Positions 42,591 through 50,821 of a stretch of 64,000 nt of DNA are shown piece by piece (the first letter of the stretch is position 1; each line of letters opens with the position of its first letter). The position numbers and the translations under genes are program-made. Under the pieces are notes generated by a model. It had not been told where the DNA came from, made no database searches, and saw only the letters and a program-made list of their open reading frames with translations. The stretch is taken from contig NZ_REGA01000020.1 in NCBI RefSeq assembly GCF_003841505.1, positions 1 through 64,000 on the forward strand, given 5' to 3'. This DNA is from Natrarchaeobius chitinivorans. GTDB taxonomy: Archaea > Halobacteriota > Halobacteria > Halobacteriales > Natrialbaceae.

Positions 42591-43981
42591 AATTCGACCG
42601 CGAATCGTGGTTCGTCGCGATCGCCGTCGCCGTGCTCGTCGTCTCGCTCGCCGCCGCGGCAGTCGCGGCGACGGACGGAAGCGGGAGCGACGGCCACGAG
42701 GCGACCGTCGAGGGCTGGACGCCGGACGTCGGCGACGTCGACGACGCGGAGCCGCCGACCGAACCCGGCGTCGCGACCGTCGGCGATCGTGAGTACGACT
42801 CCCTGCAGGCGGCGATCGACGCCGCGAAGTCGGGCGAGACGATCGCCCTCGAGGGTCAGTTCGACGAACGAGTGACCGTCGAGACGGCGGACCTGACTCT
42901 CGAGGCGACCGGTGAGGGGGCGTCGATCGACGGCGGCGGCGAGGACACCGTCGTTCACATCGCCGCCGAGAACGTCACCCTGGACGGCGTCTGGGTGCGG
43001 GAGTCGGGCCACGAGCGCTCGAACGAGGACGCCGCCGTCCACGTCAACGGCTCGGGGTCGACGCTGTCGGACGTCCGCATCACTGAGACGACCTACGGCG
43101 TCTGGATCGGCGAAGCCGAGGACGTGACCGTCGCCGACGCGACGATCGTCGGCCGCGAGGACGTTCCCGAGACCGAACGGGGCAACGGCATCCACCTCGA
43201 CCGAGCGGACGGCGCTGAACTTCACGATAACCGGATCACGACCGTCCGGGACGGGATTTACTTCTCGTGGTCAGAGGAGGTCGTCGCGTCGGGCAACGCC
43301 ATGTGGGACCTCCGCTACGGCGTTCACTACATGTACTCCGACGACAACCGCCTCGAGGACAACGTGGCGTTCGACAACGACGTCGGCTACGCGTTGATGG
43401 TCTCACAGAACCTGACCATCGTGAACAACACGGCCGTGAACAACGACGGACCCAGCGGACAGGGGATCCTCGTCAAGGGAGTCGATTACAGCGAGATCCG
43501 TGGCAACGCCGTCGTCGCCAACGGGAACGGCTTCTACGTCTACAACGCCCACGGCAACGACATCGTCGACAATCTCGTCCTCGAGAACGAGGTCGGAGTC
43601 CAGTTCACGGCGGGGAGTTCCGACGAGCGCGTCGTCGGCAACAGCTTCATCGCGAACGGACAGTCGGCGTACGCGCCGACGAACGCACAGATCCACTGGA
43701 ACGACACGGACCGGGGCAACTACTGGTCCGACGCCCGTCCGCTCGACCTCGACGGCGACGGGACGAGCGAGACGCGCCACCAGCCCGCGGGTACCGTCGA
43801 ACGGCTGGTCCACGAACAGCCCCAGGCGGCCGTCTTCGCCGAGAGCGCCGCGTTCGACGCCGTTCGGATGGCCGAGAGTTCGTTCCCGGTGCTCGAATCG
43901 CCCGGCGTGGTCGACCACCGACCGCTCGCCGAGTCGCCCCACGACGAATGGAGGGAGTACTATGCAAATCACGATTACTGA
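42587..43981 (+). CDS. nosD: NosD copper-site maturation protein
   Basis: 464 residues with an N-terminal hydrophobic leader (VAIAVAVLVVSLAAAA). The main part is a right-handed beta-helix of PbH1 repeats (IHLDRADGAELHDNRITTVRDG; LTIVNNTAVNNDG; NGFYVYNAHGNDIVDN), the usual NosD structure. Exported or anchored outside, it helps to build the CuZ centre of NosZ together with NosF and NosY. The next gene begins 19 bases before its stop. Confidence 0.95.
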   Translation: MKFDRESWFVAIAVAVLVVSLAAAAVAATDGSGSDGHEATVEGWTPDVGDVDDAEPPTEPGVATVGDREYDSLQAAIDAAKSGETIALEGQFDERVTVETADLTLEATGEGASIDGGGEDTVVHIAAENVTLDGVWVRESGHERSNEDAAVHVNGSGSTLSDVRITETTYGVWIGEAEDVTVADATIVGREDVPETERGNGIHLDRADGAELHDNRITTVRDGIYFSWSEEVVASGNAMWDLRYGVHYMYSDDNRLEDNVAFDNDVGYALMVSQNLTIVNNTAVNNDGPSGQGILVKGVDYSEIRGNAVVANGNGFYVYNAHGNDIVDNLVLENEVGVQFTAGSSDERVVGNSFIANGQSAYAPTNAQIHWNDTDRGNYWSDARPLDLDGDGTSETRHQPAGTVERLVHEQPQAAVFAESAAFDAVRMAESSFPVLESPGVVDHRPLAESPHDEWREYYANHDY

Positions 43982-44945
43982 CGTTCACAAACGTTACGGC
44001 GACGTCGTCGCCCTCGGCGGGCCATCCTTCGAGATCCCGTCGGGGTCGACCTACGGCGTCCTCGGGACGAACGGCGCGGGAAAGACCACCCTCTTCGAGC
44101 TACTGGTCGGCCACGACCGGCCCGACGAGGGGCGAATCGACGTCGGCGGCATCGACGTCGCCGAGGCTGGCCACCGGGTCCGCGAGCGCGTCGCCTTCCT
44201 GCCCGAACACGCCGGCTTCCCGCCGGCGATGACCGGACGGGAAGTGCTCGACGTCCACGCGCGCATTCGCGGGCTGTCGGCTCGAGACGAGCGCATCGAC
44301 GAGGCCCTCGAGACGGTCGGGCTGAGCGAGGCGGCGGACCGAGCCGTGTCGGGCTACTCGAACGGGATGGGCCGACGCCTCGGACTCGCGTCGACGCTGC
44401 TGTCCGAGCCCCCCGTGCTCGTCCTCGACGAGCCGACGGCGGGACTCGATCCTCGCGGCGTGGCGACGTTCCACGAGGTCATCGAGCGGATCGACCGCGA
44501 GACCGACGCGACCGTCGTCCTCTCCTCGCACGTTCTCGAGGAGGTCGAACGGCTCTGCGACGAGGTCGCCATCCTCGAGGACGGCCGGTTGCGCGCGGCC
44601 GGTCCGGTCGACGAACTCCGGGCCGCCGCCGGCGACGGCGTGACGGTCGAGATTCGACCGGCCGGGGCCGACGACGGCGCGAAGCGAACGCGCGAGCGTC
44701 TCCTCGAGTCCGTCCAGGCGCTGGGCGAGGTGACCGAAACGGACGAGACGATCGCGGTCGTCTGCGACCGCGAGGACGCCCTCTCGCTCTGTTCGACCCT
44801 CGACTCGGCGCTGATCGATCGCTTCGAGGTTCGGGAGCCGGGACTCGAGGCGGCGTTTCACGACGCGCTCGCCACGGCCGGGAGAACTCGCGAGGACGAC
44901 GGCGGCGGGGACGCTGCCGAACCCCGAACGGAGGTGCGTGCGTGA
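43962..44945 (+). CDS. nosF: NosF ABC-transporter ATPase
   Basis: 327 residues from ATG 43962 (MQITITDVHKRYGD), 20 bases inside the nosD end. Walker A GTNGAGKTTL, Q-loop region VAFLPEHAGFP, signature SGYSNGMGRR, Walker B VLVLDEPTAGLD, and the switch His in LSSHVLEEV are all intact. With NosY it should form the transporter that energises assembly of the copper site. The acidic C-terminal part resembles other haloarchaeal ABC ATPases. Confidence 0.95.
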   Translation: MQITITDVHKRYGDVVALGGPSFEIPSGSTYGVLGTNGAGKTTLFELLVGHDRPDEGRIDVGGIDVAEAGHRVRERVAFLPEHAGFPPAMTGREVLDVHARIRGLSARDERIDEALETVGLSEAADRAVSGYSNGMGRRLGLASTLLSEPPVLVLDEPTAGLDPRGVATFHEVIERIDRETDATVVLSSHVLEEVERLCDEVAILEDGRLRAAGPVDELRAAAGDGVTVEIRPAGADDGAKRTRERLLESVQALGEVTETDETIAVVCDREDALSLCSTLDSALIDRFEVREPGLEAAFHDALATAGRTREDDGGGDAAEPRTEVRA

Positions 44946-45979
44946 TGACCGACGACCGACGGCTCGAGGGAGACACCCAACGGCTCGGGGGAGACGCCCG
45001 GCCGGGCGGCAACGACGGCCGAGGAGGTGGCGACGACCGCCGAACGCTCGAGGGCGGCGACGTGGTACAGACAGACGGTGACGTGGTACAGCCAGACGGT
45101 GACGTGGTACAGCCAGACGGCGGCTACGCGACGCTCACGGACGCCGACGTGGGACGTGCTGGCGACTCCGGCACCTGGTACCGACAACTGCTGGTCGTCG
45201 CCGAGACCGAGTACCGCCTCGCGATCCGGAGCCGCTGGGCCATCGCGATGACGGGAATCTTCGCCGCATTCGCGCTCGGGTTGACGACGTTCAGCGGCTC
45301 GAGCGTGAGCCCGGAGGGGTTCGAACGGACCGTCGCGAGCCTGGCCGTTCTGGCGGTCTATCTCGTTCCGCTCGTGGCGCTCGCGTTCAGCTACGACGCC
45401 ATCGTCGGTCGCGAGGAGAGCGGCTGGTTGCACACCCTGTTCGCATTACCGGTCGAGCGCGCCTGGCTCGTCGTCGGCTCGGCGCTCGGACGGGCGGTCG
45501 TCCTCGCGAGCGCGACGATCCTCGGATTCGGTATCGCCGGCGGGTTCCTGCTCCGGGAGTTCGGCCTCGCCGGCTTCGACGCCTACGTCGGATTCCTGCT
45601 CGCGACCGCGGGACTGGGACTCGCGTTCCTGGCGATCGGGGTACTGGTGTCGTCGCTCGCACGCGAGAAGACCCACGCCCTCGGCATCTCGCTTCTGGTC
45701 TGGGCCTGGTTCGTCCTCGTCCACGACCTGCTCGGGCTGGGACTGATCGCCGCGTTCGACCTCTCCGACGCCGCGGTCTCGGCGATGTTGCTGGCGAACC
45801 CGACCGGGATCTTCCGGGCGCTGGTGCTCGGCTCGCTCGGCGCGGCCGGCGACGCCGGCTTCGCGACGGTCCTCGCCGACTCCGGGCTCTCGAGTGGCCT
45901 CCTCGTCGCCGCGTTGCTCGCCTGGATCGTCCTGCCGACGACGCTCGCAGCGCTCGCGATCCGGAGGCGACGACTATGA
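44945..45979 (+). CDS. nosY: NosY ABC-transporter permease
   Basis: 344 residues from ATG 44945 (TGATG overlap with nosF; a GTG at 44942 is the alternative). The first 70 residues are an unusual acidic, Gly-rich leader with a triple 21-bp repeat (DVVQTDG/DVVQPDG). Six spans follow (AMTGIFAAFALGLTTF; TVASLAVLAVYLVPLVALAF; VLASATILGFGIAGGFLL and others). This is the NosY permease that pairs with NosF. The last gene overlap with nosL is four bases. Confidence 0.9.
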   Translation: MTDDRRLEGDTQRLGGDARPGGNDGRGGGDDRRTLEGGDVVQTDGDVVQPDGDVVQPDGGYATLTDADVGRAGDSGTWYRQLLVVAETEYRLAIRSRWAIAMTGIFAAFALGLTTFSGSSVSPEGFERTVASLAVLAVYLVPLVALAFSYDAIVGREESGWLHTLFALPVERAWLVVGSALGRAVVLASATILGFGIAGGFLLREFGLAGFDAYVGFLLATAGLGLAFLAIGVLVSSLAREKTHALGISLLVWAWFVLVHDLLGLGLIAAFDLSDAAVSAMLLANPTGIFRALVLGSLGAAGDAGFATVLADSGLSSGLLVAALLAWIVLPTTLAALAIRRRRL

Positions 45980-46620
45980 GCCGACCGACCGACGACGCGG
46001 ACCGTCTTTGCTGCCGGCACGCTCGAGCACAGGGGGACGTACTCACTGACGCCGGCCACGGCGAGGACGTTCCGACCGGCCGCTCGAGGCGGAGCGTCCT
46101 CGTCGGCGTCGGCGCGCTCGCGGTTGGCGGACTGGCGGGCTGTCTCGGGGACGAGGGACCGGCCGAGACGGCTCCCGCGGAGCCCATCGCTCTGACCGAC
46201 GGCGAAACGTGTGACGTCTGCGGGATGGTGATCGAGGACCACCACGGCCCCGCCGGCCAGCTGTTCTTCGAAGACGGCGAACCCGAAGATCGGGACGGGC
46301 CGGCGCGGTTCGACAGCCTCGTCGAACTTCGAAACTACCTCGAGGAGCGAACCCAGCGGGGGTGGGAACTGCGCGAGGCGTTCGTCACCGACTACTCGAG
46401 CGTCCAGTACGACCTCGTGGAGCGAAACGGGACGACGTACGTCTCGAGTCACGTCGACGCCGCGGCCTTCGCCGACGCGACGACGCTCTCTTACGTCGTC
46501 GACAGTGCCGTCGAGGGTGCGATGGGTCCGGATTACGTCCCCTTCTCCGAGGCGGCGGACGCCGAGGAGTTCGTCGACGAGAACGGGGGCGAGATCCGAC
46601 AGTGGGACGACCTCCCGTAA
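45976..46620 (+). CDS. nosL: NosL copper chaperone lipoprotein
   Basis: 214 residues. A Tat-like and lipobox leader (RRSVLVGVGALAVGGLAGC). CDVCGMVI is the NosL copper-binding motif; a Met and His follow it. The C-terminal part (TLSYVVDSAVEGAMGPDYVPF) is the NosL core. It delivers Cu(I) to NosZ outside the membrane. The start overlaps nosY by four bases, and it closes the cluster. Confidence 0.93.
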   Translation: MSRPTDDADRLCCRHARAQGDVLTDAGHGEDVPTGRSRRSVLVGVGALAVGGLAGCLGDEGPAETAPAEPIALTDGETCDVCGMVIEDHHGPAGQLFFEDGEPEDRDGPARFDSLVELRNYLEERTQRGWELREAFVTDYSSVQYDLVERNGTTYVSSHVDAAAFADATTLSYVVDSAVEGAMGPDYVPFSEAADAEEFVDENGGEIRQWDDLP

Positions 46621-46767
46621 TCAGTTCGGACTCGAGGCTCCGTCGGCGGAGTCGCCGTCGCGACGGTGGTCGAACCAGAACCGTGCGTAGAGAGCCATTC
46701 CGCCGAGGGCAACGAGGACGAAGTAGAGGTAGATCGCCGTTTCGACATGGACGGGGATCGCTTCCAT
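46621..46767 (-). CDS. 48-residue membrane protein downstream of nosL
   Basis: Reads MEAIPVHVETAIYLYFVLVA to a hydrophobic segment that ends at LYARFWF, then a charged tail DHRRDGDSADG. One transmembrane helix. Its stop sits right next to that of nosL (convergent). Codon pattern and length suggest a real small gene; a function in the nos system is only suggested by position. Confidence 0.5.
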   Translation of the reverse strand: MEAIPVHVETAIYLYFVLVALGGMALYARFWFDHRRDGDSADGASSPN

Positions 46768-46920
46768 ACCCGGTCGTTGGACTCACGGATCATACGACTC
46801 CGGCTGAACGGGTTCACGTTCTAATACGGTCTGTCGTAAAAATGCCCGCTCGAAACCGTCATCCCGCCTCGAGTGGGCGGGCCGGTCTCCTCGAGGGCCG
46901 GACCGATCGCACGGGCCGGT

Positions 46921-47082
46921 TCAGTTTCGAGAGACCATCCAGTACCGGAGTCCGAGATAGACCATGACGAGCGCGAACGTCACCGCGTACAGGGTCGCCC
47001 CGGTCGACGCCGCAGCGACCAGCGCGGCCCCGTTGAGCGCGATGCCGAAGACGTACATCGTGCTGAGGCGTCGGCGGTTCAT
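46921..47082 (-). CDS. small membrane protein (53 residues)
   Basis: 53 residues from ATG 47082 (MNRRRLSTMYVFGIALNG), two hydrophobic segments and an end YLGLRYWMVSRN. The start overlaps the upstream small gene's stop by four bases (ATGA). The pair is on the strand opposite to the nos cluster. Small membrane proteins of this style occur in haloarchaea; their roles are unknown. Confidence 0.5.
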   Translation of the reverse strand: MNRRRLSTMYVFGIALNGAALVAAASTGATLYAVTFALVMVYLGLRYWMVSRN

Positions 47083-47228
47083 CCGCTCGCTCCCTCGCTC
47101 GAGACGTCGTCGCCGATATGCACACTGTCGCCGATTTCGTCCCGCACGTCCCTGATTTCGTCCTGCACGTCGCCCATTTCGCCCTGCTCGAGTGTCCCGC
47201 TTGCGGCCCCGGTAGCGAACGCGTCCAT
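47079..47228 (-). CDS. small acidic coiled-coil protein
   Basis: 49 residues beginning MDAFATGAASGTLEQGEMGD. The centre has an amphipathic repeat (VQDEIRDVRDEIGDSV), probably a short coiled coil. The TGA stop lies within the ATGA of the next gene, so the two are translated together. Not recognised as a named family. Confidence 0.5.
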   Translation of the reverse strand: MDAFATGAASGTLEQGEMGDVQDEIRDVRDEIGDSVHIGDDVSSEGASG

Positions 47229-47390
47229 ACCGTTGGTTCGAAGGAGCGAATAAAAACCCTCGCACCCCGGCTCGTCGGCGCGTTCTGTTCGACGGTATCG
47301 GTCGAGACTCGAGGGGCCATCGGCAGGCTCGAATACGCGACGGGAACGCCGCCCGTCGTGTCGGGGGGATTACCCGTCGCCGTCGGGGGA

Positions 47391-47588
47391 CTACTCGTCG
47401 GCGTCGGACGCCAGAACGTCCCCGGGCACCCGACAGCCACAGGGTGTCGCGACGTGGGTCGTGGGTCCGACGCTCGAGACGATCGCGATCGGCGTCTCAC
47501 AGCGCGGACACCGGGTCACGGAGTCGTCGGGTTCGTCCTCCGGTTCGATGGAGCCGAACGGGTCGTCCGCCCAGAAACAGCCGGTCAT
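47391..47588 (-). CDS. small zinc-ribbon protein
   Basis: 65 residues. CPRCETPIAIV and PCGCRVPGDV give C-x2-C and C-x-C metal pairs. The middle has acidic repeats (PEDEPDDSV). The ATG lies 33 bases from MITE copy E on the far side. Resembles the haloarchaeal mini zinc-finger proteins. Role unknown. Confidence 0.55.
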   Translation of the reverse strand: MTGCFWADDPFGSIEPEDEPDDSVTRCPRCETPIAIVSSVGPTTHVATPCGCRVPGDVLASDADE

Positions 47589-47621
47589 CGTTCCCTCCGG
47601 ATCGGGGCGTGCAGGTGGGCT

Positions 47622-47706
47622 CTATAGTAGCCACTGAAAGCCATTGCACACCCGATCGCCAGACGATCGGCGATCGGTGTGTAAATCGTTTCAGTTGTTA
47701 CTATAG
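47622..47706. mobile_element. palindromic MITE-like element, copy E (diverged)
   Basis: Outer arms CTATAGTAGCCACTGAAA and TTTCAGTTGTTACTATAG are inverted with four mismatches. The inner stem is GATCGCC / GGCGATC with a short loop. In reverse orientation it aligns with copy A from the outer arms through TTTAC and GCAATG. The flanks are CTA and TAG, so no clean duplication is left. It is probably an older copy of the same family. Confidence 0.6.
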
Positions 47707-47818
47707 CCGGCTCGTACCGGACGGGGTCTCGAGGTCGATCGGGCCGCGGGCTGGCGTCTCCGTCGGTCGCCGACCGCGGCGGTACTGTTCGATAGCGGTA
47801 CTGTCGCCGTGCGAGACG

Positions 47819-47950
47819 TTTATATCTCGTAAGCAGGAATGCAAACATGGCTTGCAAACGGCACGAGTTTGGAAGCCAGACTCGGGTGTTCTAGCACCCG
47901 GGGCATTTCCGCGCATGCCCCCGCGGCTCGGTGGAGCCGACTTCCATCAC
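47819..47950 (+). ncRNA. candidate structured RNA (five hairpins)
   Basis: After a TTTATAT box (47819-47825), five hairpins follow in a row: TGCAA/TTGCA (47840-47856), CGAGT/ACTCG (47864-47884), GGTG/CACC (47885-47898), GGGGCAT/ATGCCCC (47900-47921) and CGGCTC/GAGCCG (47924-47939). The region has no supported gene. It may be an independent small RNA, or a remnant of an IS200/IS605-type right end, where such hairpins occur. It is not a tRNA. Confidence 0.45.
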
Positions 47951-48084
47951 AGGATTCTACATATAGTGACTTATAATTACTGATTAGTGGGGGAAAGATA
48001 CCCAGTCGTTTCATCTCCTCCGACACGAGCGAACCCGAAACGGGTGGTGCGATCTCCCCTCGAGGCGACCGACCATCGTCCGTA

Positions 48085-48300
48085 TCAGGCGTGCGTTCGC
48101 TGGTAGTGCATGATCCACAGCGACATCGGCATGCTCGCTGCGATCAGTCCGTACACGCCACCCATCAACGGGGTGACGTCGAACGACGGGGCCAGCAGGT
48201 AGCCCGCGGCGAACCCGATCGGATCCAGCACGAGCGCGAGGATCAGTATCTGCCGTTCGAACGGTTTCGACTCGAGCCACCGAAATGCCGGCCGGTACAT
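48085..48300 (-). CDS. small two-helix membrane protein
   Basis: 71 residues. QILILALVLDPIGFAAGYLL and GGVYGLIAASMPMSLWIMHY are the two spans, with a basic N-terminal MYRPAFRWLESKPFERQ. No family name is recognised. The surrounding gap of about 380 bases upstream of its 3' end holds the candidate RNA. Confidence 0.55.
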   Translation of the reverse strand: MYRPAFRWLESKPFERQILILALVLDPIGFAAGYLLAPSFDVTPLMGGVYGLIAASMPMSLWIMHYQRTHA

Positions 48301-48567
48301 ATCGGTAGTTTGCTATCCGACACGATATGTATTATGGTCTCTCTGCCGGAGATAAATAGTCCCGAACGGGGTGCCTACTGGTCGTGGCGCGTAGCGTTCG
48401 GTGAGGAAACTCGGTTCCGGTGGACTGGGTTTCGGGAGTAGACATGTGCCATCGCTGCGAATGCGCGAATGCGACTCCCGTACCAGATCGTGTTTTCTAT
48501 GCGACAGGATACGATTACCGATCGCTACGGATCGTATTACTTTACTAACACTCGGCGATCGAATCGT

Positions 48568-49317
48568 ATGGAATCGGACTCCACAAACAGGTCCGCAGAT
48601 GAACCGTCAGCCAACGACTCCCCCACGCAGGGCGGAGCAATGCTCTCGCGTCGTGCGCTCGGACGAGGTGCAGTCGGCCTGGTCGGCGTCACCGGGGCGG
48701 GGCTGGGATACGTGTGGCTCGGGAGCGGTCCCGCGCTCGCCATCGACGATCCAAGCGACTGGATCGCGAACTCCGCCTCGATAACCACCCACGACGGGAG
48801 CGTCAGCGGAGTAACGTTCGGGGATCCGGACGGGATAACCGATAGCGAGGACCTCGAGGAAGGCGACGACCACCTGGCGGTCGAATGGTCGGGGTTCAAC
48901 GCACAGAGCCGCCAGGCGACGTTCAACGTCCACCTTTCGGGTACCGACGGTGGCGACGGCGGCGACTGGGACGGCGGTGACGTGACGACGGGCGAGGAGG
49001 AACTGGCAACGGGGTCGGAAACGCTCACTGGCACGAGCGGGGTCGACTCCTTCACGTGGAACGACGTGTTCGGCGAGTCACAACCAGTAGACGTCTCCGA
49101 TCACACCGAAATCGCCCTGAGCGACTTCGAAGCGGACGCGGACGGGTCCACGACGGAACGAGAACTCGAGGTCCGAATCGAAGTCGTCGTCCCGGACGAG
49201 GATAATTTGACGGCAGATAAAACGGCCACGGCGACCATTTCGATCACCAACGAGGCGGCGACTATCGAAGTCGGCGGCGAAGGGAGCTTCGAAATCACGT
49301 CCGACGAAGAGGTGTAG
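48568..49317 (+). CDS. Tat-exported acidic protein
   Basis: 249 residues from ATG 48568 (MESDSTNRSADEPSAND). Twin arginine in LSRRALGRGAVGLVGV, followed by a hydrophobic span and an ALA-type cleavage region. The mature part is beta-rich (SWIANSASITTHDGS-like strands; VRIEVVVPDEDNL), with an acidic, Gly-Asp stretch GGDGGDWDGGDV. Likely a secreted or surface protein. The family is not recognised. Confidence 0.65.
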   Translation: MESDSTNRSADEPSANDSPTQGGAMLSRRALGRGAVGLVGVTGAGLGYVWLGSGPALAIDDPSDWIANSASITTHDGSVSGVTFGDPDGITDSEDLEEGDDHLAVEWSGFNAQSRQATFNVHLSGTDGGDGGDWDGGDVTTGEEELATGSETLTGTSGVDSFTWNDVFGESQPVDVSDHTEIALSDFEADADGSTTERELEVRIEVVVPDEDNLTADKTATATISITNEAATIEVGGEGSFEITSDEEV

Positions 49318-49545
49318 CACCGATCGATCCGATCTGCTGTCCTGCCGCCGGAAAACGGATATGGTTGGACGAAGACGTCCCTCTCCCAATACTTCGAAAA
49401 TCAAAGTAATGGTGAGTGAGACGCGCCTGTATCGACCGAACCGTCACGGGAAGCTCGACTCGGTCCTCGAGCGGGTGGTGCGGTCGGGTCGGGAGAATCG
49501 GTTCGACACAGCTTTTTCGCGTCTCCGCGTTCGACCTGACGACGA

Positions 49546-49986
49546 ATGACCGCGCTGAATTACGACGACCTCCGGGCGGGCGAGAACCGAACGGTCGGAT
49601 CGTTTTCGCTCACCGAGACGGAGATACAGTCGTTCGCACGCCAGTACGATCCGCAGCCGTTTCACACCGATCCGTCGGCCGCCGAGTCGACGCTGTTCGG
49701 CGGACTGGTCGCGAGCGGGTGGCAGACGGCCTGTCGGTGCATGGACCTCCTCGTCCGCAACTTCTTTGACGACCTCGGCGGGGCCGTCGGTCTCCACATG
49801 ACCGACCTGCAGTGGCCCACTCCCGTCAGGCCCGGGGATACGATCACGGTCACCTTCGAAATTCTCGAGAAAGAACCGATTCCGGACCGAGCCGGCAGCG
49901 GCTATCTCGACGTCCGGATCACCGGGACGAACCAGGACGACGAGGACGTGATCCGCTGGACCGTCCGCTCGCTCGTCCCTGAGTGA
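49546..49986 (+). CDS. MaoC-like hotdog dehydratase
   Basis: 146 residues. FARQYDPQPFHTDPSAA contains the Asp and His of the hydratase active site, with GGLVASGWQTACRCMDLLV and VRPGDTITVTFEIL typical of MaoC. It would hydrate an enoyl-CoA or similar. The length fits a single hotdog domain. Its neighbour is an amidase-like hydrolase, so a local pathway cannot be assigned. Confidence 0.85.
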   Translation: MTALNYDDLRAGENRTVGSFSLTETEIQSFARQYDPQPFHTDPSAAESTLFGGLVASGWQTACRCMDLLVRNFFDDLGGAVGLHMTDLQWPTPVRPGDTITVTFEILEKEPIPDRAGSGYLDVRITGTNQDDEDVIRWTVRSLVPE

Positions 49987-50041
49987 TCCCGGCGATTCGT
50001 TCTCGAGCGGGGATCGGTGGTGAAATCGCCGCGATCGTTCC

Positions 50042-50102
50042 CGAACTCGAGGCGTTCACCCGGCTGCGAACTCGAGGCGTTCACTCGGCTGCGAACTCGA
50101 GG
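50042..50102. repeat. 25-bp direct tandem repeat (2.4 copies)
   Basis: CGAACTCGAGGCGTTCACCC starts at 50042 and repeats at 50067 and 50092 with one difference. It overlaps the 3' end of the isochorismatase-like gene. Confidence 0.8.
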
Positions 50103-50659
50103 TCCGTGCTCTCGACCACTTCGCCGAACAGCCACTCGGCGTGGTCCAGGGCGTACTCCCGGTGGTCGTCCTCGATCGCGCCGATGCAGTCTTCGACCAG
50201 CAGCGGCCGGAAGTCACGGAGACCGGCGCTCCCGCCCGTATGAAGGACACAAACGTTCGCGAGCGTTCCACAGAGCACGAGGTCGTCGACCCCGCGCGCG
50301 TTCAGCCACCCCTCGAGTTCCGTCTCGTAAAAGGCGTCGTACGTGTGTTTCTCGACGACGTTGTCGGCGGCTTCCGTGGGGAGTTCGTCGACGATCTGGG
50401 CGCCCCACGATCCCTCGAGGACGTGTTCGCCCCACTGGTCGAACTCGTCGTAGTAGTGGGTATCTTCGAACTGTTCCGGCGGGTGGACGTCCCGCGTGTA
50501 GAGAATCGACGCCCCCGCGTCGGTCGCCCGGTCGACCAGTTCGCCGACCGGTTCGATCGCTGCCTCGCTGCCGGGGGCATAAAGCGCCCCGTCGGGGTGA
50601 CAGAAGCCGTTTTGCATGTCGACGACCACCACCGCCGTACGCGCTGGCTCGAGGTTCAT
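50081..50659 (-). CDS. isochorismatase-family hydrolase, probable nicotinamidase
   Basis: 192 residues from ATG 50659 (MNLEPARTAVVVVDMQNGF). The catalytic triad order is Asp (VDMQNGF), Lys (VEKHTYDAF) and Cys (NVCVLHT). HPDGALYAPGS and DVHPPEQFEDTHYY lie where nicotinamidases bind the ligand and metal. With the nicotinate phosphoribosyltransferase 3.4 kb away it would convert nicotinamide to nicotinate for NAD recycling. Other amide or isochorismate substrates cannot be excluded. Confidence 0.75.
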   Translation of the reverse strand: MNLEPARTAVVVVDMQNGFCHPDGALYAPGSEAAIEPVGELVDRATDAGASILYTRDVHPPEQFEDTHYYDEFDQWGEHVLEGSWGAQIVDELPTEAADNVVEKHTYDAFYETELEGWLNARGVDDLVLCGTLANVCVLHTGGSAGLRDFRPLLVEDCIGAIEDDHREYALDHAEWLFGEVVESTDLEFAAE

Positions 50660-50821
50660 ACGCGATCGTTCGAACGCGATCGCCAAAACGTTCGCGGCGG
50701 TCAGGAGGCCGTCGACGGCGGTTCGCTAGAGTTCGTCGTTCTCACGTCCGACGTTCGATCTCGGCCGGCAGGACCGGCGTCCTTTTTGCCGTCGGTTCCA
50801 TATTCTGTTCTATCAGTTCAG

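Noticed and set aside
48486-48541. ATACGAT/ATCGTAT inverted repeat upstream of the Tat protein as another MITE
   Set aside because: Arms are only 7 bp and no duplication or inner stem of the family is present; it may be a simple operator or chance.
50141-50819. Upstream extension of the metalloprotease frame
   Set aside because: The extra N-terminal 227 residues are an antisense image of the hydrolase gene; the ATG at 50822 gives a proper membrane-anchor leader.
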